Shown in pieces: positions 8,937 to 17,953 of a stretch of 64,000 nucleotides of DNA (position 1 is the first letter of the stretch; each line of letters starts with the position of its first letter). The position numbers and the translations under genes are program-made. The notes under the pieces were generated by a model. That model saw only the letters and a list, made by a program, of their open reading frames with translations, made no database searches and was not told the origin of the DNA. This stretch comes from Chryseobacterium viscerum. Its GTDB lineage: Bacteria; Bacteroidota; Bacteroidia; Flavobacteriales; Weeksellaceae. The DNA lies in contig NZ_PPEG02000005.1 of NCBI RefSeq assembly GCF_002899945.2, positions 434,001-498,000 on the forward strand, written 5' to 3'.

Positions 8937-9158
8937 GTATTCTTGAACATATCAGATAAAAAGAAATAGTCTTTTCCTGAAAAGCCAAAAATTGAAAATT
9001 ATCAGGTATTTTATTGTCAAAAGACAAAGATTTTTAGAAATTTTAATCCTATTTTTGTTCAACATAATATTGAAAGTTCTGTGAAAGACGTGAAAAAAAA
9101 TTTCTAAGAATTTCAATAAATATCGTTGCAATTGTAATAAAGAATATTTAAAATTAAT

Positions 9159-9860
9159 ATGAAAAAAGTTTTATACACATTGATGCTGGTGGCAGTAGTT
9201 TCCTGTGGAAAAGTTTCTCCAAAAGGAAATATTGAAAAGAAAGATGTGGATGTATCAGAATTCGTAAACCTTGATCTGGAAGGGAAATTTCGTGTTTTCT
9301 ATGCCAGAGGTCCTAAGAATTTTGTTGAAATAGAAACCTATCCCAATGTGGCAAGCAATCTGGATGTTGATGTAAAAGACAAAACACTTTTTATTAAAGA
9401 AAAAAGAGGAACAAAGGGAGTTGATTTCTATAATGTGACCATTTATTCAAAATATAACCTGGAAAAAGTAGCCGTTGCAGACTCTGTAGAAGTGAATATT
9501 TCTAGCGAAATTAAAACCGATAATTTCAGACTTACGATGAAAAATAATGCAAGTTTCATGGGGTCTGTCAACACAAGAAGGGCAGAACTGGAAATGCACA
9601 ACAGAAGCCGGGCCAACTTCCTGGGGCTGTCCAAAGATGCTGTTATAAAAATCTCAGATACAGCAAGTTTAATCGCTCCTTACTGGAAAATTACCAACCT
9701 GAATATCGATTCTAAAAACGGGAATTATGCAGAGGTAAATGTAAAAGATTCTTTGAAAGGACATGTTCAGAACACTGCAAAATTTATCTATTATAACGAT
9801 CCAATCAGAGCGTTCAAAATTGATAAGACAACGAAAGTTGAGAATAAAAAGCTAGATTAA
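9159..9860 (+). CDS. head-GIN domain (DUF2807-type) lipoprotein
   Basis: 233-residue lipoprotein: the N-terminus ends in a lipobox VVSC with the lipidated Cys at residue 16. The remainder is beta-rich with the head-GIN/DUF2807 pattern: NLDLEGKFRVFYARGPKNFVEIE near 33-55, NVTIYSKYNLEKVAVADSVEV near 92-112, and repeated short strands (LTMKNNASFMGSVNTRRAELEMHNRSRANF) that suggest a right-handed beta-helix. Family members are putative cell-surface adhesin heads, function unproven. It is a monocistronic-looking gene 53 bp before the phosphohexomutase. Confidence 0.75.
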   Translation: MKKVLYTLMLVAVVSCGKVSPKGNIEKKDVDVSEFVNLDLEGKFRVFYARGPKNFVEIETYPNVASNLDVDVKDKTLFIKEKRGTKGVDFYNVTIYSKYNLEKVAVADSVEVNISSEIKTDNFRLTMKNNASFMGSVNTRRAELEMHNRSRANFLGLSKDAVIKISDTASLIAPYWKITNLNIDSKNGNYAEVNVKDSLKGHVQNTAKFIYYNDPIRAFKIDKTTKVENKKLD

Positions 9861-9913
9861 AAAATATTTAGACTAAGAACTTTAGGAACTATAAAAAAGA
9901 ACAACATACAAAT

Positions 9914-11629
9914 ATGAATACACTAGAAAAAGCGAAACTTTGGTTAAGTGATACCTTCGATAAAGAAACGAGAGATGCTGTACAGGCATTAATCGACAGC
10001 AATTCCCCAGATCTGGAAGATTCTTTCTACAGAGAGCTGGAATTCGGGACAGGAGGAATGCGTGGAATAATGGGAGTAGGAACCAACCGTTTAAATAAAT
10101 ATACATTAGGACAGGCTACACAAGGATTGGCAAACTATATGCTGCAGCAGTTCAAAGGAGAAGAGATCAAAGTGGCTATTGCTTATGATGTTCGTCACAA
10201 CTCAAAAGAATTTGGGAAACTGGTAGCGGATGTTTTGACAGCCAATGGAATCAAAGTATTGCTTTTCAAAGATCACAGACCAACTCCGGAATTGTCTTTC
10301 ACAGTTCGTGATAAAAAATGTAACGGAGGAATTGTATTAACGGCTTCTCACAACCCGCCGGAATATAACGGTTATAAAGTATATTGGAATGACGGGGCAC
10401 AAATTGTTCCGCCTAATGATGAAGCGATTATCAATGAAGTATATTCTGTAAAATTTGAAGAAATTAAATTCAATGGAAATGATGATCTGATCGAATGGAT
10501 CGGAGAGGAGCAGGACGATGTTTATATCGATGCTTGTCTTGAAAACTCTACGTATCAGAATGTTGGAAAAGAAAATTTAAATATTGTTTTCACCTCTATC
10601 CATGGAACAACCTATACTACCATTCCGAAAGCGTTGGAAAAAGCAGGGTTCAAAAAAGTAGATCTTGTAAGAGAGCAGATGATCCCAAGCGGAAATTTCC
10701 CAACGGTAGACTCTCCAAATCCTGAAGAGCCTGCAGCATTGGAAATGGCAATGGATCTGGCAAGAATTACCAATGCCGATATCGTGATCGGAACAGACCC
10801 GGATGGGGACAGATTGGGTATTGCGGTAAGAAATCTTGATGGCGAAATGCAGCTCTTAAACGGTAACCAAACCAATACCATCCTTACTTATTACATTCTG
10901 AACGAATGGAGAAAGCAGGGAAGAATTACAGGAAAAGAATTTATCGGTTCTACGATCGTAACTTCAGATATTTTCTTTGATATTGCACAGAAATTCGGCG
11001 TAGAATGTAAAGCAGGTCTTACCGGATTCAAATGGATTGGAAAAATGATCCGTGAAGCAGAAGGAACACAGAAATTTGTGTGCGGTGGTGAGGAAAGTTT
11101 TGGATTTATGACCGGAGATTTTGTTCGTGATAAAGACTCTTGTGGAAGTATCCTTTTAGCTTGCGAAATTGCAGCTTGGTGCAAAGCCAATGGAAGAACA
11201 ATGTATCAGTATATGATCGAGATCTATGAAGACCTTGGAATGTATTATGAAGGATTGATAAACATTGTAAGAAAAGGAAAAGAAGGTGCTGAAGAAATTC
11301 AGGAAATGATGAAAAACTTCCGTGAGAATCCACCAAAAGAATTGGCAGGTTCATTAGTAGAAGAAGTGAAGGATTTCAAAGAACAGACAAGTCTTACCAT
11401 TTCTACAAACGAGAAAAAAGTAATGAATGATATTCCGAAGTCTAACGTATTGATCTATTACACACAAGATGGAACGAAAGTATGTGTAAGACCTTCAGGA
11501 ACAGAGCCAAAAATTAAGTTTTATGTTTCTGTAAAGGATTCTATTACTTCAGAAGCCGATTTCAGAGATAAATTAAAATCATTGGAAGCTAAAATCGGAG
11601 CTGTTAAAACAGATTTGAAACTGGACTAA
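9914..11629 (+). CDS. phosphoglucomutase/phosphomannomutase (phospho-sugar mutase)
   Basis: 571-residue alpha-D-phosphohexomutase that interconverts hexose 1- and 6-phosphates for glycan precursor supply; cytoplasmic. The four family motifs are present in order: phosphoserine loop TASHNPPEYNG near 143-153, metal loop DPDGDR near 295-300, sugar-binding loop GGEESFG near 391-397, and phosphate-binding RPSGTEPK near 526-533. The length matches the long PgcA-type class. Substrate preference between glucose and mannose cannot be settled by eye. The downstream lipoprotein gene begins 17 bp after the stop. Confidence 0.92.
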   Translation: MNTLEKAKLWLSDTFDKETRDAVQALIDSNSPDLEDSFYRELEFGTGGMRGIMGVGTNRLNKYTLGQATQGLANYMLQQFKGEEIKVAIAYDVRHNSKEFGKLVADVLTANGIKVLLFKDHRPTPELSFTVRDKKCNGGIVLTASHNPPEYNGYKVYWNDGAQIVPPNDEAIINEVYSVKFEEIKFNGNDDLIEWIGEEQDDVYIDACLENSTYQNVGKENLNIVFTSIHGTTYTTIPKALEKAGFKKVDLVREQMIPSGNFPTVDSPNPEEPAALEMAMDLARITNADIVIGTDPDGDRLGIAVRNLDGEMQLLNGNQTNTILTYYILNEWRKQGRITGKEFIGSTIVTSDIFFDIAQKFGVECKAGLTGFKWIGKMIREAEGTQKFVCGGEESFGFMTGDFVRDKDSCGSILLACEIAAWCKANGRTMYQYMIEIYEDLGMYYEGLINIVRKGKEGAEEIQEMMKNFRENPPKELAGSLVEEVKDFKEQTSLTISTNEKKVMNDIPKSNVLIYYTQDGTKVCVRPSGTEPKIKFYVSVKDSITSEADFRDKLKSLEAKIGAVKTDLKLD

Positions 11630-11646
11630 CTCTCTGAAAACAACAG

Positions 11647-12558
11647 ATGATCAAAAAAATAATAGCAGTTTGCTTGCTATCTGCAGCTGTAGTTTCCTGT
11701 AAAAAGGAAGCTGCAGTTTCGGAAGTAAAACCGGTAAACGATTCGATTGCTCAAACAGAATCCAAAGAAGATCTGTACAAGCCCATAGACACAGCTTGTT
11801 CATCCACCAACAAAACGGAGGATTATGTCACATCTCTTCAATGGTACCGTACCAAAATCGACAAAGAGATGGCTGGAAACAGTCCGGAACAGAACGACAA
11901 GGTATATGAAGACTATATAAAAATAAGAAGTAAGTATACAGAATGTCTGATGAATCTGCATAGCAATGTTTTGGATAAATATGTGAATTATTATAATTAT
12001 GATAAGGACCAATACAATCTTCCGGATAACGTTAAAAAAATAGCTTCAGAACTGAAAAAAGCAGGTCTTGAATTTAGGGAAGTAGGGGAAGGAATGACCG
12101 AAATATGGACCATTCCGGGATATTATTCTTCTATTTTTAAAAATAAAGTGACTCCGGATTATGAAGCCTATATTTCAAAGACGGACAAAGAAAGTGAAAG
12201 CAATTATGCAGCAGATGCAGGATTGATAATTTCCTGGGAACAGCTGGGAGACAGGCTTATGTTCTGGGAAAATTTTATGAATACATATCCTAAGAGCAAG
12301 CTGATAAAAACAGTAAAACAGGATTATAACTACTACTTGTCCGATTATCTTTTAGGAATGGATAATACACCCACCTACGAAAGAGAGCAGGACAATGGAA
12401 CCGGAAAACTAAACGATGAAAACAGAGCGGAATTCAACAGGATAATCAAGAAATATCCGAATTCCAATACCGCAAAAAAAGCAAAAGAAGTAATCTCCCT
12501 TTTTGACGCACAAACGCCGGTAGATCAAATAGATGAGAGAATTAATGGAGAGCGATAA
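11647..12558 (+). CDS. uncharacterised lipoprotein
   Basis: 303-residue protein with a clear lipoprotein signal (MIKKIIAVCLLSAAVVSCKK, lipobox AVVSC, Cys18). The mature part is charged and helical, and I do not recognise a domain. Segments such as RSKYTECLMNLHSNVLDKYVNYYN and WENFMNTYPKSKLIKTVKQDYNYY resemble repeat-like helical pairs, and NRIIKKYPNSNTAKKAKEVI recalls a TPR/Sel1-type helix. It lies 17 bp after the mutase and 27 bp before the aminotransferase and is likely co-transcribed. Confidence 0.7.
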   Translation: MIKKIIAVCLLSAAVVSCKKEAAVSEVKPVNDSIAQTESKEDLYKPIDTACSSTNKTEDYVTSLQWYRTKIDKEMAGNSPEQNDKVYEDYIKIRSKYTECLMNLHSNVLDKYVNYYNYDKDQYNLPDNVKKIASELKKAGLEFREVGEGMTEIWTIPGYYSSIFKNKVTPDYEAYISKTDKESESNYAADAGLIISWEQLGDRLMFWENFMNTYPKSKLIKTVKQDYNYYLSDYLLGMDNTPTYEREQDNGTGKLNDENRAEFNRIIKKYPNSNTAKKAKEVISLFDAQTPVDQIDERINGER

Positions 12559-12585
12559 TAATAGTAAATTTTAAATAAGAAAAAA

Positions 12586-13839
12586 GTGAAAGTTTCAAAA
12601 TTAGCAGCGAACCTGATCGGTTCTGAAATTGTAAAAATTGGTAACGAAGTAAATGATCTAAAAGCAAAGGGAGCAGAAATTGCCAATCTTACTATTGGTG
12701 ATCTGAATTCTAATATCTATCCTATTCCGGCATTGCTGAAGGAAGAGATTCAGAAAGCATATCAAAATAATCTGACGAACTATCCTCCTGCAAACGGACT
12801 TTTATCTTTAAGAAAAGAAGTTTCCAAAGACCTTAAAAAAAGATGGAACCTGGAGTATTCTCCTGAAGATATCCTGATCACTGCAGGATCAAGACCATTG
12901 ATCTATGCTGTATACAAAACCATCGTAGACGAAGGAGATAAAGTGATATATCCTACACCATCATGGAATAACAATCACTATGCTTACCTTACTTCAGCCA
13001 ACGCTGTAGAAGTAAAAACAAAACCAGAAACCAATTTCCTTCCCACTGCAGATGATTTGAGACCTCATTTAGATGGAGCAGTTCTGTTAGCATTATGTTC
13101 ACCATTGAACCCTACAGGAACAATGTTTACAAAAGAACAGCTTTCAGAAATCTGCGAACTGGTAATCGCTGAAAACAAAAAAAGAGGAGAAGATGAAAAG
13201 CCGTTATACCTTATGTATGACCAGATCTATTCTAACCTTACTTTCGGTGCTGAGCATGTAGATCCCGTATCACTTTTCCCTGAATTGAGAGACTATACGA
13301 TCTATATCGATGGTATTTCTAAGTGCCTTGCTGCAACAGGAGTACGTGTAGGTTGGGGATTTGGTCCTGCTCATATCCTTGATAAAATGAAGGCACTTCT
13401 TACCCACGTTGGGGCTTGGGCACCAAAACCAGAACAGGAAGCAACGGCTAAGTTCTATGAAAATCCAGAAAATGTAGATATTTTCGTTGACGATTTTAAA
13501 GCTAAACTTGAAGAAAGCTTAAAAGTTCTTCACAACGGAGTTCAGGATTTAAGAGGAAAAGGACTTTCGGTAGACAGTATTGAGCCGATGGGAGCACTTT
13601 ATCTTACCATCAAATTAGACTATATCGGAAAAACAAAACCAGATGGAGGAGTGATTGAAAACTCTTCGGATCTTGTATTCTACCTGATCAATGAAGCAGG
13701 AGTGGCTCTAGTACCATTCTCAGCCTTCGGAGAAGACAAATCTGAACCTTGGTTCCGTGCTTCTGTAGGTGGATTGGCGGTTGATGAGATCAAAGTAATG
13801 CTTCCGAAACTGGAAAGCGCTTTGAACAATTTAAAGTAA
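12586..13839 (+). CDS. class I/II PLP-dependent aminotransferase
   Basis: 417-residue fold-type I aminotransferase. Translation starts at GTG (12586); the resulting MKVSKLAANLIGSEIVKIG is the natural beginning and no ATG fits. The PLP lysine is K246 in DGISKCLAATGVRVGWGFG; other signatures are NYPPANGLLSLR, SPLNPTG (PLP-ring region) and the carboxylate-binding Arg of WFRASVGG near the C-terminus. Members act on aspartate, alanine or similar amino donors; substrate is not resolved. It forms the last gene of the mutase-lipoprotein-aminotransferase run. Confidence 0.88.
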   Translation: MKVSKLAANLIGSEIVKIGNEVNDLKAKGAEIANLTIGDLNSNIYPIPALLKEEIQKAYQNNLTNYPPANGLLSLRKEVSKDLKKRWNLEYSPEDILITAGSRPLIYAVYKTIVDEGDKVIYPTPSWNNNHYAYLTSANAVEVKTKPETNFLPTADDLRPHLDGAVLLALCSPLNPTGTMFTKEQLSEICELVIAENKKRGEDEKPLYLMYDQIYSNLTFGAEHVDPVSLFPELRDYTIYIDGISKCLAATGVRVGWGFGPAHILDKMKALLTHVGAWAPKPEQEATAKFYENPENVDIFVDDFKAKLEESLKVLHNGVQDLRGKGLSVDSIEPMGALYLTIKLDYIGKTKPDGGVIENSSDLVFYLINEAGVALVPFSAFGEDKSEPWFRASVGGLAVDEIKVMLPKLESALNNLK

Positions 13840-13862
13840 TCTTTACATAAAAATAAAATAAA

Positions 13863-13931
13863 TGCTTCGACTCTGTTCGGCATGACATTGTTAAAACAAA
13901 CGCTGTGTCACGCTGAGCAGAGTTGAAGCTT
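13863..13931. repeat. REP-like inverted repeat pair
   Basis: ATGCTTCGACTCTGTTCGGCATGACA is followed about 20 bp later by TGTCACGCTGAGCAGAGTTGAAGC, its imperfect reverse complement, giving a large hairpin. The same GCTTCGAC...GCATGACA core recurs at 40887-40911 and in each unit of the tandem repeat at 40971-41290. It could also act as a terminator for the aminotransferase, since a T-run follows. Confidence 0.75.
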
Positions 13932-14249
13932 TTTTTGATTCAATTATCATCACGAAAACTAAATGCTCCAAAAGGCCTTTACAACAATGATATAAATATA
14001 ATAACAGTATCCACTTAGAGTTTTTTTTAATTTAATGACGTTCTAAACCAAGTTTAAACACTCTTGAAAAAATCTTTTTTTTAACCTTACGGATTACCAT
14101 AAATGAAAATAAATCATTATTTATAGCTGTTTAAAAGCAAATCATATCGAGCGATTTAACATAAAAAATAAATCCTTTATCGTTTGATTTATTTTTATAT
14201 TTTTAAGTCGATTTTTTAAATTAATAAATAATCATTAAAAAAAACAAGT
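13932..14249. other. AT-rich leader region with hairpin
   Basis: No gene is seen. At 14164-14196 a perfect 11-bp inverted repeat (AAAAATAAATC and GATTTATTTTT, 11-nt loop) lies about 54 bp before the next start codon and could be a regulatory hairpin or operator. No clean TAnnTTTG promoter was found. Confidence 0.4.
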
Positions 14250-14522
14250 ATGAAAAAAATGATTTTATTAGCAACAATTTGTGTTGCAGGATTAGTAAGC
14301 GCAAAGAGTGCCGAAGTTAAAACAGAAACTAAAGAAGTAAAGGTTACTTCTGCTGCAATTTTTTACTATCATCCAATTACCCTTACATCGTCTTGTGGAT
14401 ATACACAAACTGTTGAAGTCGGTCCAAACGATGCACCTGATTGTTTTTTGACCGACTTGCAGCAAATGGAGGATGAATGTTCTGCTCCTTTTACTAACCC
14501 TATTATGGCAGGAATGTGGTAA
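14250..14522 (+). CDS. small secreted cysteine-containing protein
   Basis: 90-residue protein with a Sec signal (MKKMILLATICVAGLVSAKS, predicted cleavage after about residue 18). The mature part of about 70 residues carries three cysteines (SSCGYT, PDCFLT, DECSAP) and ends MAGMW. I do not recognise the family; its size and signal-plus-Cys design recall small Bacteroidota exported peptides such as DUF6520 or NVEALA types, but the match is not convincing. The GLPGLI gene starts 21 bp after its stop, so the two are probably co-expressed. Confidence 0.7.
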   Translation: MKKMILLATICVAGLVSAKSAEVKTETKEVKVTSAAIFYYHPITLTSSCGYTQTVEVGPNDAPDCFLTDLQQMEDECSAPFTNPIMAGMW

Positions 14523-14543
14523 TTGAATAAACTAAACCTTAGG

Positions 14544-15329
14544 ATGCGTAAATACTTTTTAATAATATTACTACTTTCTTTTACTTGTTTGTTTTCCCAA
14601 GAAAAAAGTAATAAGTCTATTTCAGAACTCGAAGTTCAATATGAATATTCTTTTGTTAGGGACACAACAGACACGGACCCAAATCATCGGTTTAAAGAGC
14701 TTATGCTTTTAGATTTTAATTCCAAGTCTTCGATATTTTTTAGTCAACAATATGCAGCTGCAAGAGAAGCGGTAAAGAAAGCAACTGTTGCTGCTCAAAC
14801 ATCAAGTAACGTTGAAATTAAAGCTGCTGAACTACCAAAATATAAAGTGGGATATTCTGTATATAGGGAAGATTCTAAAATTTATTTTACATCTAATATA
14901 AATCGTGACTTCTTTACATTTGAAAACACTTATTTGAATTGGGATACTAACTATAAAGACGTAAAAACTATTCTTGGATATAAGTGTAATAAGGCTACTA
15001 CAAAATTCGGTAATAGAGTTTTTACAGCTTGGTACACTAAAGATATTCCAATTTCTGAAGGACCATATAGATTTAAAGGTCTGACTGGTTTAATTTTAGA
15101 AGTTAGCGATCAAAATAAATATCATTCATTTAAAGCGGTTGGAATTGTAAAAAAAGCTGTTGAAATTGAACCTTTACAGAAAGGAATTCCGGTAACAAAG
15201 GAACAGTATATTAAAAAGAGAGAAGAATTTAAAAATAATCCGTATCCACAAAGTAAAACTCTTACAAAGGAAAGAAGAGATCAAATGATTGAAGCTTTTA
15301 AAAAAGATAATAATTCAATCGAAAACTAA
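14544..15329 (+). CDS. GLPGLI family protein
   Basis: 261-residue secreted protein. I choose the ATG at 14544 (MRKYFLIILLLSFTCLFSQ, a clean signal peptide) rather than the TTG at 14523 that abuts the upstream stop. The family signature appears as KGLTGLILEVSD around residue 175, preceded by the typical GYKCNKATTKFGNRVFTAWYTKDIPISEGPYRF region. GLPGLI proteins are abundant in Bacteroidota, exported, and of unknown function. Pairing with a small Cys-containing exported peptide is suggestive of a shared task but unproven. Confidence 0.85.
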   Translation: MRKYFLIILLLSFTCLFSQEKSNKSISELEVQYEYSFVRDTTDTDPNHRFKELMLLDFNSKSSIFFSQQYAAAREAVKKATVAAQTSSNVEIKAAELPKYKVGYSVYREDSKIYFTSNINRDFFTFENTYLNWDTNYKDVKTILGYKCNKATTKFGNRVFTAWYTKDIPISEGPYRFKGLTGLILEVSDQNKYHSFKAVGIVKKAVEIEPLQKGIPVTKEQYIKKREEFKNNPYPQSKTLTKERRDQMIEAFKKDNNSIEN

Positions 15330-15333
15330 AATG

Positions 15334-15366
15334 CGGAGCTGTCCTTTTGGACAGCTTCATTCTTTT
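15334..15366 (+). terminator. intrinsic terminator after GLPGLI gene
   Basis: GAGCTGTCC pairs with GGACAGCTTC around a TTTT loop and is followed by a T-rich stretch. Confidence 0.8.
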
Positions 15367-15383
15367 ATATAGTAAAATCAATC

Positions 15384-15859
15384 AGCTTTATTTTAGTCAT
15401 TTTTTATCAGTCCCACTTCCAGGATTTTACCCTTATTACATGCCGGATAGAGTTGTATTACGGTTTAAAATTAAAAGACAATGTAGGAAGTATTTTAACC
15501 CAAGAAAGAATAAAACGGTATTCTGATAAACCCCCAAAAATTGATACATTTGATTTTGACTCTCCAGCTGTAGGCGAGATGGAATAGGAGGTGCTATACT
15601 TTCTGTTATTGTATGGATTATATTTTCTATTGTATTGATATTCCTTTTATATTTTCTTGGACTATTCTTTTGGTCATCCGTCTTATTTTTGGCAGCTATG
15701 TTGTATTGGATTTTTTTCCGGGCTTTGAGATTGGTATTTAAAAACTCAGGAAAATGTAAAGGAAACATAGTAAAAAGCCTTGGATTCGGATTTTTATATT
15801 CTTCATTATATGTTTTTTGGATCTATGGAATTATTCTTTTGATCAAGTATGTTAACTAA
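15384..15859 (+). pseudogene. decayed membrane-protein gene, frameshifted and lacking a start
   Basis: Two adjacent open stretches appear to be parts of one gene. The first (to the TAG at 15585-15587) encodes a hydrophilic segment ending IDTFDFDSPAVGE and has no ATG at its beginning. The second (from about 15578 to 15859) starts DGIGGAILSVIVWIIF and continues with two or three strongly hydrophobic helices to FWIYGIILLIKYVN. The reading frame shifts by one step at about 15578-15587. No family is recognised. Separate genes or a programmed shift are possible, but the missing start favours decay. Confidence 0.5.
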
Positions 15860-15925
15860 ATAACACCTCAGATTACAGTATTTCATGTAAAAAAATTAAA
15901 TAAATATTAAAAATTAAATAAATAT

Positions 15926-15957
15926 TTTGTTCTAAACTCAGCTAGGAACTAACTTTG
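15926..15957 (+). promoter_or_regulatory. predicted promoter for PAP2 gene
   Basis: TTTG at 15926-15929, 20-bp spacer, TAACTTTG at 15950-15957: a full match to the Bacteroidota -33/-7 pattern, about 45 bp before the start codon. Confidence 0.75.
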
Positions 15958-16001
15958 GGCTTTTACACACACCTAAATATAATAAAGTCGAAAATTACAC
16001 G

Positions 16002-16988
16002 ATGAAAAAACTGAGATTTCTACTCTTACCAGTTTCAATACTGGTATGCTCACAAGAGGTTGATACACTGAAGGTAAAAGAACCACCAAAGGAAGTTGAT
16101 TTACCAAAAGTACAGACCTACACCTTAAAAGACGGTTCTGTCAGAACTTACCCCAAGCCCAAATTATTTGATTTTGTAACCAAATTACCCAGAAACTTTA
16201 TCAATACAAATAAAGATTTCGTAGCCAAAGATCATGCTTATTACCTGGGAGGAGCCGTTGCAAGTACCTTGATTCTTCTGCCATTTGACCAAAAACTAAT
16301 TGATAATTCAAGAGAGTTGGGAGAAAGATGGGGAATGGATAAGGATAATAACTACAACAAAGTGGCTGGCGTCTTTAAAATTCCTAAAGATATCGGATCC
16401 ACCCTATACCTGATTGGTAATGGTTCCACACTAGTCTTGCTGGGAATTGGTTTTGGAACCTATGGTTTGATCAAAAATGATTATAGAGCACAAGCTACAG
16501 CCAGTGGCTTAATGGAGAGTTTAATTCTTTCCGGAGTTTTCACTCAAACTATTAAAAGAATTACCGGAAGAGAAAGTCCTTTTATTGCAGAGATCAACGG
16601 TAATAAAGGAGGAGCCTGGAATCCCTTTCCAAGTTTTTCAGAATTTGGGAAGAATACCTCAAATTATGATGCCATGCCATCCGGACACTTAACAACATTT
16701 ATGGCAGGTATCACGGTGATTGCAGACAATTACCCGGATGCAGTATGGATAAAACCGGTGGGATATACATTAGCCGGAGCTTTATGCTTTCAGATGATGC
16801 AAAGTAAAGTTCACTGGGCCTCAGATTACCCATTAGCCTTATTAATGGGGTATTTTATTGGTAAAACCATATCAAAAAGCAGATATACTTCATCAGAAGG
16901 GACGATAGGGAAAACAAAATATAATCTCAACTTTACAGCATCCCGCCAATGGGAATATAATATGGTAGGGGTAAAACTCTCTTTCTAA
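16002..16988 (+). CDS. PAP2-family phosphatase
   Basis: 328-residue membrane protein of the phosphatidic-acid-phosphatase type 2 superfamily, which dephosphorylates lipid phosphates or polyprenyl diphosphates. The three catalytic motifs are visible: KRITGRESP at 185-193 (a variant of KxxxxxxRP with Ser before Pro), PSGH at 226-229, and SKVHWASD at 268-275 (the SRxxxxxHxxxD motif with SK for SR). An N-terminal signal-like stretch and several hydrophobic helices place it in the envelope. It could act on lipid A or undecaprenyl diphosphate; this is undecided. Confidence 0.85.
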   Translation: MKKLRFLLLPVSILVCSQEVDTLKVKEPPKEVDLPKVQTYTLKDGSVRTYPKPKLFDFVTKLPRNFINTNKDFVAKDHAYYLGGAVASTLILLPFDQKLIDNSRELGERWGMDKDNNYNKVAGVFKIPKDIGSTLYLIGNGSTLVLLGIGFGTYGLIKNDYRAQATASGLMESLILSGVFTQTIKRITGRESPFIAEINGNKGGAWNPFPSFSEFGKNTSNYDAMPSGHLTTFMAGITVIADNYPDAVWIKPVGYTLAGALCFQMMQSKVHWASDYPLALLMGYFIGKTISKSRYTSSEGTIGKTKYNLNFTASRQWEYNMVGVKLSF

Positions 16989-17129
16989 ACTGCTGAAATC
17001 TCTGTTTTGTAGAGTAAATAAGATACTTTTCACTACATTTGATCTCAATATGAAAGAATCATTACAGCTTTTGTAAAGACTGGGATGAAACCTATTGAAT
17101 TAAAGAGAATTACTTAATATTTTTATTGA

Positions 17130-17852
17130 ATGAAAATAATCGCTGTTATTCCTGCACGTTACGAAGCAAGCCGTTTTCCGGGAAAACTAATGCAGATTTT
17201 AGGAGAAAAAACCGTTATCACCACCACTTATCAGAATGTTGTAGAAACAGGACTGTTTGATGAGGTTTTTGTGGCAACAGACTCAGAAATTATTTTTGAT
17301 GAAATCGTAAAAAACGGTGGAAAAGCCGTAATGACAGGACAGCATGAGACAGGAAGCGACCGTATTGCTGAAGCAGTACAGAATATAGACTGCGATATCG
17401 TGATCAATGTTCAGGGAGATGAGCCTTTCCTTAAGCTGGAACCTTTACATCAACTGATTGAAGTTTTTAAACATGATGAGCAGCAAGAAATTTCCTTAGC
17501 TTCTTTAAAAATACAGCTGCATGAAAAAGAAGAGATTGAAAACCCTAATAATGTAAAAGTGATTACTGATAACAATGGTTTTGCTCTTTATTTCAGCCGT
17601 TCTGCAATTCCTTTTCATAGAGAAGTTTCCTATGATGTAAGCTATTTTAAACATATTGGAGTCTATGCTTTCAGAAAAGAAGCACTGCTGCAGTTTTCAA
17701 AATTGGAAATGAAACCGTTGGAAATTTCCGAAAAAATAGAATGCATCCGCTACCTTGAATATGGAATGAAAATCAAAATGATAGAAACCAATTTCATAGG
17801 AGTAGGCATCGATACACCCGAAGATCTTGAAAAAGCCAGAAAGTTGATTTAA
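17130..17852 (+). CDS. kdsB: 3-deoxy-manno-octulosonate cytidylyltransferase
   Basis: Activates Kdo with CTP to CMP-Kdo, the donor for lipopolysaccharide inner core; cytoplasmic, soluble. It has 240 residues, normal for KdsB. The N-terminal nucleotide motif [16 protein letters not shown] (5-20), [10 protein letters not shown] near 48-57, [14 protein letters not shown] near 70-83, and [11 protein letters not shown] near 91-101 are all diagnostic, as is FFSRS-type [11 protein letters not shown] near 153-163. kdsA, the enzyme making Kdo 8-phosphate, is at 41410 in this window. A hairpin terminator follows. Confidence 0.95.
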   Translation: MKIIAVIPARYEASRFPGKLMQILGEKTVITTTYQNVVETGLFDEVFVATDSEIIFDEIVKNGGKAVMTGQHETGSDRIAEAVQNIDCDIVINVQGDEPFLKLEPLHQLIEVFKHDEQQEISLASLKIQLHEKEEIENPNNVKVITDNNGFALYFSRSAIPFHREVSYDVSYFKHIGVYAFRKEALLQFSKLEMKPLEISEKIECIRYLEYGMKIKMIETNFIGVGIDTPEDLEKARKLI

Positions 17853-17856
17853 AAGA

Positions 17857-17906
17857 ATGCTGAAGGTCAAAAAGCCAATTCGCTGATTGGGCCTTTCACC
17901 TTTTTT
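17857..17906 (+). terminator. intrinsic terminator after kdsB
   Basis: AAGGT...AAAGCCAAT pairs imperfectly with ATTGGGCCTTT...ACCTT and is followed by TTTTTT. Confidence 0.65.
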
Positions 17907-17935
17907 GCAATTTTACATAAATCCCCCTATATTTG
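17904..17935 (+). promoter_or_regulatory. predicted promoter for LolA-like gene
   Basis: TTTG at 17904-17907, 20-bp spacer, TATATTTG at 17928-17935; it lies 18 bp before the start codon and overlaps the T-run of the kdsB terminator. Confidence 0.7.
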
Positions 17936-17953
17936 AATTTATAAATAAAATTA

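Larger units (their letters stand above)
8747..9158. other. intergenic region with dispersed repeat and terminator
   Basis: No gene is seen. It holds the 52-bp dispersed repeat and a terminator (listed separately). From 8940 to the next ATG the sequence is AT-rich; TATCGTTG at 9121-9128 is a near match to a -7 box for the downstream lipoprotein gene, with no convincing -33 element. Confidence 0.5.

Noticed and set aside
13863..13931. Inverted repeat considered as an insertion-sequence end
   Set aside because: No transposase gene or target duplication is visible, and the same core occurs as small units elsewhere.
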